The notes below the pieces were generated by a model. That model did no database searches, had not been told where the DNA came from, and saw nothing but the letters and a program-made list of their open reading frames with translations. A DNA stretch of 43,245 nt from Fidelibacterota bacterium UBA2986 (GTDB lineage: Bacteria; Fidelibacterota; Marinisomatia; Marinisomatales; AB-629-J13). The translations under genes and the position numbers were made by a program. The stretch's first letter is position 1; the number at the start of each line of letters is the position of its first letter. Shown piece after piece: positions 26,303 through 35,146 of this stretch. The stretch covers positions 18,190-61,434 of the forward strand of contig DEAI01000003.1 of NCBI GenBank assembly GCA_002346675.1. The letters are read 5' to 3'.

Positions 26303-29245
26303 ATGTTTATAACAAAGAATATTTATAAAGTAATATTGATAGTCTTTATGGTTTTTTCTATGTGTTTTTCGCAGGTTCATTATAATCACCCTGAATTAGA
26401 TTGGCAAACTTTTGAAACGGAAAATTTTAAGATTCATTTTTATGATGACACTGAATCCTCTGCAAGAGAAGGGGCAGAAGTAGCAGAAAGTATATTCCCA
26501 TATATCACAAAATTATACAGCTATAAGCCCACTGAAAAAACTCATATAATTTTTACTGATGTGGATGATATTTCTAATGGTGCAGCATATTATTATGATA
26601 ACAAAATTATCATTTGGACATCTCCATTAGATTTTGACCTAAGGGGAAGTCATCGTTGGCTTCAAAATGTCATCACCCATGAGTTCACACATATAGTGTC
26701 AATTCAAAAAGCGATGAAATATGGGAAAAATATACCCGGAGGTTATCTTCAATTTATGGGATACGAAGATATCAAGCGTAAAGATGTTCTCTATGGCTAC
26801 CCTAATATTTTAATTAGTTATCCTATCCCCGGAACAGTTGTGCCACCATGGCTTGCTGAAGGAACCGCTCAATACATGTACGATAGTGCTGACTGGGATA
26901 ATTGGGATACACATCGAGATATGATACTGAGAGATCGTATCCTATACGATAATCTTCTTACAATTGACGAAATGAATACTTTTGGAAAAACTGGGATTGG
27001 AAATGAGTCTATTTATAATGCAGGATATGCTCTATGTAAATATATTGCTGAAAATTATGGTAGTGGATCACTTAGAATGATCATGGATGAGTTATCAAAA
27101 CCTTTTAGCTATTCGGTTCATTCTGCAATAGAAAGTACTATAGGTATTAGTTCCCTAGAGTTATTTACTGAGTTTAAAAATGACCTAGAAAATAAATATT
27201 CTACATCTTTAGGGTTAATTAAAAATAGTGAACAATCTGGTGCAGTAATTATCTCTAAAGGAACTTCCAATCTCTATCCAGTTTGGGCTCCAGATGGAAA
27301 TAAATTTGGATTTCTGTCTAATAAAGGGAATGATTATTTTGGTCAAACTGCTCTATATGTGCATGACCTAGAAATACAAAAGGATACACTTATTTCAGCT
27401 GGTGTTAAAAGCAAAGCTTCTTGGAGTGAAGATGGAACAAAAATATATTATTCAAAAAAACCAAAATATCCTAATAAATATGGTTCAAAGTACTTTGACT
27501 TATTTCAGTACAGCTTTAAGACTGAAGAGGAATCAAGACTCACATATGAGTCACGTGCTTTCTCCCCGGTTGTAATTTCAGATTCTCTGTTAGCGTATAT
27601 TGGAACATCAGGCGGATATCAAAATATATTTTTGTTCGATATGCTGAATAAAACTACTACACAGCTAACTCGTTTCGGTGATCATAGAATTCTACATTCT
27701 CTTTTTTATGACAACACTCAAAATAGAATATTTTTTGATTTTACTAGCCATCATTTTCGCGATATTGGCTGTTACAATTTTGAAACAAATAAAGTGGAAA
27801 TACTTATTTCAAATGGTTGGGATGAACGTTCGCTAATTACACACGGTAATAACTACATTTTTTCAGATGATGAATCAGGAATATTTAATTTATTGCTTAT
27901 AGATAAATCTGGGCAAAAGCAATATATTACTAATGTCGCGGGTGGCGCATTTATGCCAGATATAAATGAAAGTGGTCAGATTCTCTTTTCAGTATATGAA
28001 AATGGAAAGTATTCAATTTCACTTATAGAATCAATTAATGCTTGTGAAACTATCTTATTAAGAAAAAGAGATTATGATTTTATTCCTCCTATCTTGACAA
28101 AAATACATGAAAAAAAAGAGCCATATATTGACCAGTTCCCTCCTATGTTTATTCTACCAAAAATTATGAGCGATTACAATACTGTCAAGCCGGGCTTCTA
28201 TTTTTATTCAAGTGAAATTTTGGAGAGATTGTCTCTTTTTGGGGGATTTTCCACAAACACAGTAAAAGATATGGACCTATTCTTTTTAATGGAATTTAAA
28301 CGATTTTATCCAACTTTATTTGCAGAAGTATTGTACATAACTCGAAATAAATTTGAAAACACAACGGACGTGTATGACTACCAAGATGATCTTCGTTTTC
28401 GTATGGTCCAATTTAAGTTTGGGGCAAAAATGCCTGTAAGAGGAATTCACTCAATAGAATCTTATGTGATATGGCAAAGATATAGAGCATTCTTTAAGAG
28501 GAGTATACCTTTTGAGAATTTGGAGGGGGGAGCTGCATATGATTATTTTCGTGGAAATTCTACCGGATTAAACTGGAAAACAAAATTAATGAAAAAGAGA
28601 TCTGGATTTGGTTTTTTGCCTTCTAAAGGATTCGAGGTTGATGCTCACTTAAGTTATGAACATAATAATTTTATTACAGGACTAAATCTCTCAGACTCAG
28701 GGACTCTGTTAGAAGAGTTTTCTCCAAATCACACCGGTAAAATGGAATTTTCAGGTACATATAATTTTGAATTCCCTAAAACTAAAGGACTGATGTTTTC
28801 TACAAATACATCCTTTGGTTTTCTTACAAATACAAGCGTGGATTCATTTTTTCATTTTTTTGCTGGTGGGTTACCTGGTATAAAAGGATATCCGTTTTAT
28901 AGTATTGAGGGCTCTAGATTTGCAATTGAAAAACTATCTCTTAGATTTCCAATATTTTACAATTACAACATACCAATTGGTATGTTTACATTTCAAAATA
29001 GTTCGCTGGGCTTTGTATATTCTGTGGGTGATGGTTGGCGGAAAAATTCTGAAATTGAATGGAAACAATCTGCGGGTGTTGAGCTTAGAATTAATGGTTT
29101 TTCATTTTACAACTATCCAACGGCAATTAGTTTAGAAGTTCACAGAGGTATCAATTCATTTATCAATGAGTTTGGCAGTGAAACCCTTAAATTCGGGGGT
29201 GAAAATCAGTTTTATTTTTCTATTTTGTTTGGATTTAATAATTAA
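26303..29245 (+). CDS. zinc-protease / WD40-like propeller / outer-membrane barrel fusion
   Basis: 980 residues in three parts. After a signal peptide (about 1-21), a gluzincin-type peptidase domain (about 30-290) has HEFTH at 126-130 and a downstream WLAEGTAQY (Glu186), which supplies the third zinc ligand. Next (about 310-590) come TolB-like propeller repeats: PVWAPDGNKFGFLSNKGN, ASWSEDGTKIYYSKKP and EDGTKIYYS-type blades. The C-terminal ~370 residues look like an outer-membrane barrel of the Omp85/surface-antigen kind, with GGLPGIKGYPFYSIEGSR near 855-872 and a final aromatic strand FYFSILFGFNN. The protease is probably held in the outer membrane; which side it faces is not known. Confidence 0.83.
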   Translation: MFITKNIYKVILIVFMVFSMCFSQVHYNHPELDWQTFETENFKIHFYDDTESSAREGAEVAESIFPYITKLYSYKPTEKTHIIFTDVDDISNGAAYYYDNKIIIWTSPLDFDLRGSHRWLQNVITHEFTHIVSIQKAMKYGKNIPGGYLQFMGYEDIKRKDVLYGYPNILISYPIPGTVVPPWLAEGTAQYMYDSADWDNWDTHRDMILRDRILYDNLLTIDEMNTFGKTGIGNESIYNAGYALCKYIAENYGSGSLRMIMDELSKPFSYSVHSAIESTIGISSLELFTEFKNDLENKYSTSLGLIKNSEQSGAVIISKGTSNLYPVWAPDGNKFGFLSNKGNDYFGQTALYVHDLEIQKDTLISAGVKSKASWSEDGTKIYYSKKPKYPNKYGSKYFDLFQYSFKTEEESRLTYESRAFSPVVISDSLLAYIGTSGGYQNIFLFDMLNKTTTQLTRFGDHRILHSLFYDNTQNRIFFDFTSHHFRDIGCYNFETNKVEILISNGWDERSLITHGNNYIFSDDESGIFNLLLIDKSGQKQYITNVAGGAFMPDINESGQILFSVYENGKYSISLIESINACETILLRKRDYDFIPPILTKIHEKKEPYIDQFPPMFILPKIMSDYNTVKPGFYFYSSEILERLSLFGGFSTNTVKDMDLFFLMEFKRFYPTLFAEVLYITRNKFENTTDVYDYQDDLRFRMVQFKFGAKMPVRGIHSIESYVIWQRYRAFFKRSIPFENLEGGAAYDYFRGNSTGLNWKTKLMKKRSGFGFLPSKGFEVDAHLSYEHNNFITGLNLSDSGTLLEEFSPNHTGKMEFSGTYNFEFPKTKGLMFSTNTSFGFLTNTSVDSFFHFFAGGLPGIKGYPFYSIEGSRFAIEKLSLRFPIFYNYNIPIGMFTFQNSSLGFVYSVGDGWRKNSEIEWKQSAGVELRINGFSFYNYPTAISLEVHRGINSFINEFGSETLKFGGENQFYFSILFGFNN

Positions 29246-29259
29246 ATAACTAATTACAT

Positions 29260-30261
29260 ATGAATCGATTACTTATTTTAATAGTTTTAAATTTTACTTA
29301 TGTTTATTCTGTTGGTCATCTAAATAATTATGATGGACGATTTGAGACAAAAAATATATTTTTGGATACTGTAGAGGTTTCCTCATCTTCAGAATTGAGT
29401 GAGAGATATTCCGCATATCCAGCTCGTTCTCTTATTCGTTCTTTGATCTTTCCTGGTTGGGGACAGATATATAATAAATCTCCGTGGTGGAAACCGGTTT
29501 TATTTGCGGGCATTGAGATTTCCGCGTTAGCGGGATGGTGGCAGTGGAGACAAAAGGCAGATGATCTTCGCTTGAAATATGAAACATATGCAGATACACA
29601 TTGGGATATTTACGATTGGGTGACGCAAACCTCTCAGTTACAGGAAACTCTATTTGATACTTTAATTGATATGGGGTATAACTGGGATCCAGATGTAGAA
29701 ATCATTGGAACTCATCACTTGGATATTGTATATAATAATCAAATTTATTCCTCAGACTGCCTATATGATATCCATTGGAGTGAGGAGAGTTCACAAACTG
29801 ACTGTATTTTACCAGGGACCCCAGAAGGAATGGACGAGGATCTCTATAACTCAGAGTATATTCCCGCTTTAATCGAAAGTGGCTCTATATCTGTCATAAA
29901 AGATAGAGATTACTATGAAAATATTGGTAAATATGATCAGTTTGCTGGAGGATGGAATGGAATCTCAGGTGACTATATAATACAGTTTAAGGATGTAGGT
30001 GACACAACTGAGATTATAATTACCAGCCCGATAAAGGATGATTATTTGTCACAAAGAAAAAACAGCAATGACTACCTAAATATGGCAACTTATGCGGTAA
30101 GTGCAGTTATGTTTAATCATGTTATCAGTGCATTTGAAGCAGTGTGGACCTCCACTCGACAGACTGGGAAAAAAGAAGAAGTGAAAACTTCGGTAAATCT
30201 CATCTATGATAAACATGCTCGATATGGTTTGGGTGGGATATCATTTTCAATTAGACTATAA
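29260..30261 (+). CDS. DUF5683-like membrane protein
   Basis: 333 residues with a signal-like N-terminus (about 1-17). A conserved block around residues 58-90, SLIFPGWGQIYNKSPWWKPVLF, is followed by a hydrophobic helix and matches the DUF5683 family of FCB bacteria. The middle is acidic and poorly conserved (about 105-260). A second hydrophobic segment (MATYAVSAVMFNHVISAFEAVW) lies near the C-terminus. The function of the family is unknown. It is two bases upstream of the bamD-like gene, suggesting a role in envelope assembly. Confidence 0.68.
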   Translation: MNRLLILIVLNFTYVYSVGHLNNYDGRFETKNIFLDTVEVSSSSELSERYSAYPARSLIRSLIFPGWGQIYNKSPWWKPVLFAGIEISALAGWWQWRQKADDLRLKYETYADTHWDIYDWVTQTSQLQETLFDTLIDMGYNWDPDVEIIGTHHLDIVYNNQIYSSDCLYDIHWSEESSQTDCILPGTPEGMDEDLYNSEYIPALIESGSISVIKDRDYYENIGKYDQFAGGWNGISGDYIIQFKDVGDTTEIIITSPIKDDYLSQRKNSNDYLNMATYAVSAVMFNHVISAFEAVWTSTRQTGKKEEVKTSVNLIYDKHARYGLGGISFSIRL

Positions 30262-30263
30262 AC

Positions 30264-31004
30264 ATGAAACGATTTATATATGCTCTAATTATTTTGCCAG
30301 TCATCTGGATGGGATGTGCCGGAAATATCTCCGATGATGACAACTATGATGCTCAGTTTAAAGAAGCATTATTATTACTAGAGAAAGAAAAATATATCAG
30401 CGCTCAGGATATATTAAACAGACTAGCTATTCGAGCTTCTCATACTGAGTTAGGTGATGATATACAATATTATTTAGCAGAATCATTTTTTCTTAATGAT
30501 GAGTTTCATTTAGCGATAGCTGAATACAATGAATTAGTTCGAAAAATGGGTTTCAGTCCACTTGTCGAAGACGCAAGATGGAGAATATGTGAGTGTTATG
30601 TATATCTGTCGCCGCGTTATTATCTGGATCAAATTTCATCAGAAAAAGCAATCGATAAACTACAGGAATTCATTGAAGATTTCCCAAACTCAGATCATAA
30701 AGATGAGGTCAATGATACTGTTCATAATATGAGAAATAAATTAGCACAAAAGGCACTGGAGACAGGTATTCTTTATATAAAATTGGGAGCATATGACTCA
30801 GCAATTATAACGTTTGAACATATGCTTGGTGATTATTATGATACCGAGTATGTTTCAGACGCACATCTAGGGATAATACGTTCTTATAGTGCAATGCAAA
30901 AAAAAGATGACGCAGAAAAATACTATCATTCTTTTAAACACAATTTTTCTGAGGACGCTGATCTTGAAGCAAATAATATTCTTAGCAATCTAAAAAGCGA
31001 ATAA
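30264..31004 (+). CDS. bamD: outer-membrane assembly lipoprotein, BamD-like
   Basis: 246-residue lipoprotein with lipobox WMGC (Cys18) and TPR repeats in the BamD/YfiO pattern: FKEALLLLEKEKYISAQDILNRLA, YYLAESFFLNDEFHLAIAEYNELVR, AIDKLQEFIEDFPNSDHKDEV and ETGILYIKLGAYDSAIITFEHML. BamD is the essential partner of BamA in outer-membrane protein insertion. Length and repeat number agree with the family. The neighbouring outer-membrane genes support the role. A BamA gene is not in this window. Confidence 0.87.
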   Translation: MKRFIYALIILPVIWMGCAGNISDDDNYDAQFKEALLLLEKEKYISAQDILNRLAIRASHTELGDDIQYYLAESFFLNDEFHLAIAEYNELVRKMGFSPLVEDARWRICECYVYLSPRYYLDQISSEKAIDKLQEFIEDFPNSDHKDEVNDTVHNMRNKLAQKALETGILYIKLGAYDSAIITFEHMLGDYYDTEYVSDAHLGIIRSYSAMQKKDDAEKYYHSFKHNFSEDADLEANNILSNLKSE

Positions 31005-31017
31005 TGAAAAGCGAGTA

Positions 31018-31602
31018 ATGAAAATTTGTCTATTTGGAGGCACGTTTGATCCACTTCATTTGGGGCACCTGCTCATTGCTCAAACTGTATGTGAAGTTGA
31101 AAACTTCGATAAGGTTGTTTTTGTCCCAGCGCTAAATCCCCCTCATAAAAATGGAAAGATAATTAGCTCTATCGAAAATAGAATGGAAATGCTTGAGTCT
31201 GCCATTGCTGACAACCCGAAATTTGAAATCTCTAATATAGAAATCCAGCGTGGAGGAACATCTTATTCGATTGATACTGTAACCCAGTTTAAATCAGAGT
31301 ATAATATATCCAGACAAAATTTATTCTTTCTTATAGGAAGTGATACATTAAAGAATTTTGATAAATGGAAACAGCCAAAGGATATAGTAAAAGAAGTTAT
31401 GGTTTTGGTAGCGGTCCGTCCAGGGTTCAAGCTTAGCTCAATTCCCACCTGGATATTACACAATATACAGTTTGCAAATATCCCTAGGTTTGAAATTTCA
31501 AGTACTAATATTCGCAAACGCTGGAAAGAAAATAAGACCATCAGATATATGGTACCACTGGCAGTTTGGGAAATAATAAATAAATATAATTTATATTCTT
31601 GA
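31018..31602 (+). CDS. nadD: nicotinate-nucleotide adenylyltransferase
   Basis: Transfers AMP from ATP to nicotinate mononucleotide in NAD synthesis. 194 residues. The N-terminal nucleotidyltransferase motif is FGGTFDPLHLGHLL (HxGH type). Next come the FVPALNPPHK substrate loop, the RGGTSYSIDTV segment, FLIGSDTLKNFDKWKQ, and the C-terminal ISSTNIRKRW. All expected features are present. It starts 13 bases after bamD and its stop overlaps the next ATG (TGATG). Confidence 0.95.
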   Translation: MKICLFGGTFDPLHLGHLLIAQTVCEVENFDKVVFVPALNPPHKNGKIISSIENRMEMLESAIADNPKFEISNIEIQRGGTSYSIDTVTQFKSEYNISRQNLFFLIGSDTLKNFDKWKQPKDIVKEVMVLVAVRPGFKLSSIPTWILHNIQFANIPRFEISSTNIRKRWKENKTIRYMVPLAVWEIINKYNLYS

Positions 31603-32522
31603 TGTCTCTCAGTATTTTCTATCTGATTTCAGGATCCATATTATTGTACTTTGGTTCACACTGGATGGTACAGTCATCTGTTAATATTGCATCAAAACTA
31701 AACATTTCAAAGTTTGTGATTGGACTGACTATCGTTGCATTTGGAACATCGCTCCCTGAATTAGGAGTAAGTTTAAAAGCAGCTCTGTTTGATAAATCTG
31801 CTATCGCAATTGGAAATATAATTGGCTCAAATATCACTAACGTAGCATTGGTTTTGGGAAGCTGTTCTTTATTTGCACCAATAGTTATTTCATTTACTGA
31901 AATAAAAAAAGATTTGCTGATCTATTTGATAGTTTGTGGTTTGCTTATATTTTTCTTATGGGATCAAATATTAAGCCGATTTGATGGAACTATCCTGTTT
32001 TCTGGGTTGATTCTGTATACAATTTATTCATTCAAGACAGGAAAAGCTCATCAGGAAGAGGTAGAAGAAACTCCCTCTAATTTTTATTGGACTATTTTTC
32101 TGTTGGTTCTGGGTATTTCTTTAATATACTTCGGATCTGATCTATTTATAAATGGTGCTATTTTATTTGCAGGGATTATAGGCATAAGTGATATTGTGAT
32201 AGGGTTATCTGTTGTCGCTTTAGGTACATCTCTTCCTGAATTGGTTACATCTTTGGTTGCATCGCTTAAAGATGAACACTCCATCTCCGTTGGAAATATT
32301 ATTGGATCAAATTTGTTTAATATATTATCTGTGTTGGGATTAGTTTCGATCATAACCCCCTTAGATATAGATAAAGATATATTTACATTTGAAATTCCTT
32401 TGATGGTCTTATCAGGATTAATCCTTGTACCCTTAGGAATACGAAACAAGCCCCTGTCAAAATGGATTTCTATATCTTTACTTTGTGGATATACAATTTT
32501 TCTTTTAGCTCTCTATAACTAA
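31602..32522 (+). CDS. calcium/sodium antiporter (CaCA family, YrbG-like)
   Basis: 306-residue inner-membrane protein with about ten hydrophobic segments and the two inverted alpha repeats of cation/Ca2+ exchangers. The first contains AFGTSLPELGVS and GNIIGSNITNVALVLG; the second contains ALGTSLPELVTS and GNIIGSNLFNILSVLG. The glutamates in TSLPEL are the ion-binding residues of the family. The start is ATG 31602, overlapping the nadD stop by one base. It exports Ca2+ in exchange for Na+ or H+; the exact ions are inferred from the family. Confidence 0.92.
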   Translation: MSLSIFYLISGSILLYFGSHWMVQSSVNIASKLNISKFVIGLTIVAFGTSLPELGVSLKAALFDKSAIAIGNIIGSNITNVALVLGSCSLFAPIVISFTEIKKDLLIYLIVCGLLIFFLWDQILSRFDGTILFSGLILYTIYSFKTGKAHQEEVEETPSNFYWTIFLLVLGISLIYFGSDLFINGAILFAGIIGISDIVIGLSVVALGTSLPELVTSLVASLKDEHSISVGNIIGSNLFNILSVLGLVSIITPLDIDKDIFTFEIPLMVLSGLILVPLGIRNKPLSKWISISLLCGYTIFLLALYN

Positions 32523-32530
32523 TTATTTTT

Positions 32531-33196
32531 GTGATTTCTTTTCAAAATGTCTCACTTCAATATAGCTCTGAGACAGGAGTACAGGATTTCACATTTGAGA
32601 TCCATCCCAGTGAGTTTGCATTTTTGATCGGGCCAACTGGATCCGGAAAATCTACAATTTTAAAATTAATATATATGGATTTATTGCCAGACAGTGGAGT
32701 TGTTGATGTGCTAGGTTTCTCATCAAAAACACATAAAAAAAGAAAGATACCATTGCTCAGAAGAAGGATTGGTATGATTTTTCAGAATTATAGACTTCTT
32801 AATGATAGAAATATTTTTGAAAATGTTGCCTTGCCTCTTCATGTAATGGGGCACAGCAGATCAGAGGTCTATGATATAGTTCATCAGGTTTTAAATGATG
32901 TAGGTTTAGATGGTAAAGATAAAAGAAAACCAAATGAACTTTCAGGAGGCGAACAGCAAAAGGCATGTATTGCAAGGGCACTGGTGAAAGAACCGGAGAT
33001 CATTTTAGCTGATGAACCATCTGGCAATCTTGACCCTGACTCTGCTAGAAACCTTCTTGAGCTGTTAGAATCCATTCATTCAAAAGGTACGCTAGTCCTG
33101 ATGGCAACTCATCAGTGGCAGCACTTTTACTTTGAATTAATAAAAGACCGGGAGCATAGAATCTTCAACATCGAAAATGGAAGATTAGTTAACTGA
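32531..33196 (+). CDS. ftsE: cell-division ABC ATPase FtsE
   Basis: 221-residue ATPase of the FtsEX complex, which controls peptidoglycan hydrolases at the septum. Intact motifs: Walker A GPTGSGKST (residues 34-42), Q-loop FQNYRLL, signature LSGGEQQK, Walker B IILADEPSGNLD, and switch histidine in MATHQW. The start is GTG 32531. The stop overlaps the ftsX start (TGATG). The neighbouring FtsX separates it from LolD- or MacB-type relatives. Confidence 0.95.
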   Translation: MISFQNVSLQYSSETGVQDFTFEIHPSEFAFLIGPTGSGKSTILKLIYMDLLPDSGVVDVLGFSSKTHKKRKIPLLRRRIGMIFQNYRLLNDRNIFENVALPLHVMGHSRSEVYDIVHQVLNDVGLDGKDKRKPNELSGGEQQKACIARALVKEPEIILADEPSGNLDPDSARNLLELLESIHSKGTLVLMATHQWQHFYFELIKDREHRIFNIENGRLVN

Positions 33197-34059
33197 TGGA
33201 CAAATTAATATTTTTGATCATAGAAAGTTTTAAAAACTTATGGAGGCATAAGGGAACAGCTTTTACATCAATTATTACGGTTTGTTTAACCATGATTATA
33301 TTAGGGATGTTTCTTATAATTAATGATAACTCAAACAAACTTGCTGAGATATTCAGATCAAAATATAAGTTAGAGGTATTTTTTAAAGATGGGATAACAG
33401 AGCAGAATGCAAAAAATATAATTTCTAATATTAAAACAAACTCCATAGTTAGGCAGGTAAAATTTATTAATAAAGATGAAGCGCTAGATATATATCAGGA
33501 TGAGTTTGGAGAAAATGCCATAGAAATGCTTGGATATAATCCATTCCCCATGAGCAATGTTATCTATTTATCAAAAAAGAATTTTTCATCCGAAAAAATA
33601 GATGGTTTACTTGAACAATTAAAAAATACAAATGAAGTTTCATCTATATACTACCAGGGGAATTTAGTATCTAGACTTGAGTCTATCTTCAATATAATTG
33701 TAGGCTCAGTAAAGATTCTCGTTGCGGTTGCCCTTATTATATCTATTATATTTATAACTAACACAATCAAGTTAACGATTTATTCACGATCTGAATTAGT
33801 TCGAACATTAAAATTAATTGGAGCTACAAATACTTTTGTCAAAACTCCATTTATTTTGGAGGGTATTTTTCAGTCTTTAATTGGGACAGGTATCGCATGT
33901 GGTTTGTTGATTTTGATGGCTGCAGAGATAAACGGTATTTTAGGAGAGTGGCTTTCTCTGCACTTATCCGTGAATATTTTTATGCCAATTTATCTGATGA
34001 TAATTTCAATCACTATTGGTTTAGTTGCAAGTTTGAAAGCGGTTTCAAAATTTCTATAA
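33196..34059 (+). CDS. ftsX: cell-division permease FtsX
   Basis: 287-residue inner-membrane protein with a cytoplasmic N-terminus (ESFKNLWRHKGTAFTSI), a first membrane helix (about 20-42), and a periplasmic domain (about 45-160) with the FtsX-typical KYKLEVFFKDGITEQNAKNI. Three further helices form the FtsX/MacB permease fold (about 165-285), with the family segment RTLKLIGATNTFVKTPFILEG. The periplasmic loop normally contacts an amidase activator or hydrolase; none is encoded nearby. Confidence 0.94.
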   Translation: MDKLIFLIIESFKNLWRHKGTAFTSIITVCLTMIILGMFLIINDNSNKLAEIFRSKYKLEVFFKDGITEQNAKNIISNIKTNSIVRQVKFINKDEALDIYQDEFGENAIEMLGYNPFPMSNVIYLSKKNFSSEKIDGLLEQLKNTNEVSSIYYQGNLVSRLESIFNIIVGSVKILVAVALIISIIFITNTIKLTIYSRSELVRTLKLIGATNTFVKTPFILEGIFQSLIGTGIACGLLILMAAEINGILGEWLSLHLSVNIFMPIYLMIISITIGLVASLKAVSKFL

Positions 34060-34060
34060 A

Positions 34061-34100
34061 TAGACGGTACACCCTTGACAATTGATTAACGTACTGTCTA
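34061..34100 (+). promoter_or_regulatory. inverted repeat around a TTGACA promoter upstream of hrcA
   Basis: Arms TAGACGGTAC (34061-34070) and GTACTGTCTA (34091-34100) are reverse complements at nine of ten positions; the tenth would be a G-U pair in RNA. The 20-base spacer contains TTGACA (34075-34080), an exact -35 consensus. TCTAAC (34097-34102), sixteen bases on, is a weak -10 that overlaps the right arm. The layout fits a repressor operator over a promoter for hrcA-grpE-dnaJ. It is not the classical CIRCE sequence. If the promoter is right, the mRNA has almost no leader before ATG 34112. Confidence 0.5.
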
Positions 34101-34111
34101 ACTTTTAAGCT

Positions 34112-35146
34112 ATGATTAAACATAAAAAATACAGTTTAAACCGCAGAGAGAAAAAGGTATTAAAAGCAACCATTGATGAATTTATTTCCTCAAACAAGCC
34201 TGTGGGTTCAAATTATTTAAAGGATCAATACACATTTAAGTTTAGTTCTGCAACGATAAGAAATATTTTGGCAAAACTAGAATCAGTAAATTTATTAACT
34301 CATATCTATACTTCATCAGGGAGAAAACCTACCAACCAAGGGTACCGATATTATGTAGATCAGTTTGATTCTAAAGTATCTTCAGAGATATTAAAGGCCT
34401 ACAAGAACCATTTTAATAAGCTTGAGTCTGTCTCTTCAGATGTGGATATGCTTATGGAGACAACCGCAACTTTACTATCAAAAATCACAAACTTATTTGG
34501 ACTGGTAATGCTCGCAGATGTTGAAAAGAGTATACTTATTGATATTGAATTGGTCCATATGTCCACAGATAGAATTTTGGTTGTTCTAGCTTTAGAATCA
34601 GGGCTTGTGAAAAATATAGTACTAAATCTCAGCTGTGATATAAAAATGAAAGATGTAGATAAAATTACTGAGCTACTGAAAGAAAAGTTGCTTGGATTAA
34701 ATTTAAATGAGATCAATTCAAGTATTAATGGGAGACTAAAAGAAACAGAAATTTATGATCATGAAATAGTTCAAATACTTATGGACCATCCATCAATCAA
34801 TGAATCTGATAATGACAAACCTGTTATTTATACCTCCAACATACATGAGTTGCTTAAACAGCCAGAGTTTCAGGAGGCATCTCTTATCAGAAAGACATTG
34901 GAAGCCCTTGACTCAGATGAATTTAAATCCTGTTTATCTTCGTTTAATAGTGATAGTAAAGGGTATACGCTTATTGGTGAGGAACATGAGTATGGTCTTA
35001 TGAATCACTGTTCAATAATCTCATCACCTTTTTGTGGAGAGCAGCTCATGGGGCAGCTGGCTATTGTTGGACCAACGAGAATACCATATCATCAAATCAA
35101 ACAAACGCTAAATTATTTAGCAGGGGTAATAACACATGTGTGCTGA
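34112..35146 (+). CDS. hrcA: heat-inducible transcription repressor HrcA
   Basis: 344-residue repressor of heat-shock genes. The N-terminal winged helix-turn-helix (about 1-75) has LNRREKKVLKATIDEFI, KPVGSNYLKD and SSATIRNILAKLE, with the family's TSSGRKPTNQGYRYYVD. The dimerisation and inserted regions follow, and the C-terminal GAF-like part has SIISSPFCGEQLMGQLAIVGPTR and YHQIKQTLNYLA. The length is normal. It overlaps grpE by 11 bases. It probably represses its own operon through the inverted repeat upstream, which is an inference. Confidence 0.95.
   Translation: MIKHKKYSLNRREKKVLKATIDEFISSNKPVGSNYLKDQYTFKFSSATIRNILAKLESVNLLTHIYTSSGRKPTNQGYRYYVDQFDSKVSSEILKAYKNHFNKLESVSSDVDMLMETTATLLSKITNLFGLVMLADVEKSILIDIELVHMSTDRILVVLALESGLVKNIVLNLSCDIKMKDVDKITELLKEKLLGLNLNEINSSINGRLKETEIYDHEIVQILMDHPSINESDNDKPVIYTSNIHELLKQPEFQEASLIRKTLEALDSDEFKSCLSSFNSDSKGYTLIGEEHEYGLMNHCSIISSPFCGEQLMGQLAIVGPTRIPYHQIKQTLNYLAGVITHVC

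Noticed and set aside
34061..34100. Classical CIRCE element upstream of hrcA
   Set aside because: The inverted repeat present does not match TTAGCACTC-N9-GAGTGCTAA in sequence or spacing, so it is reported as a different operator candidate.
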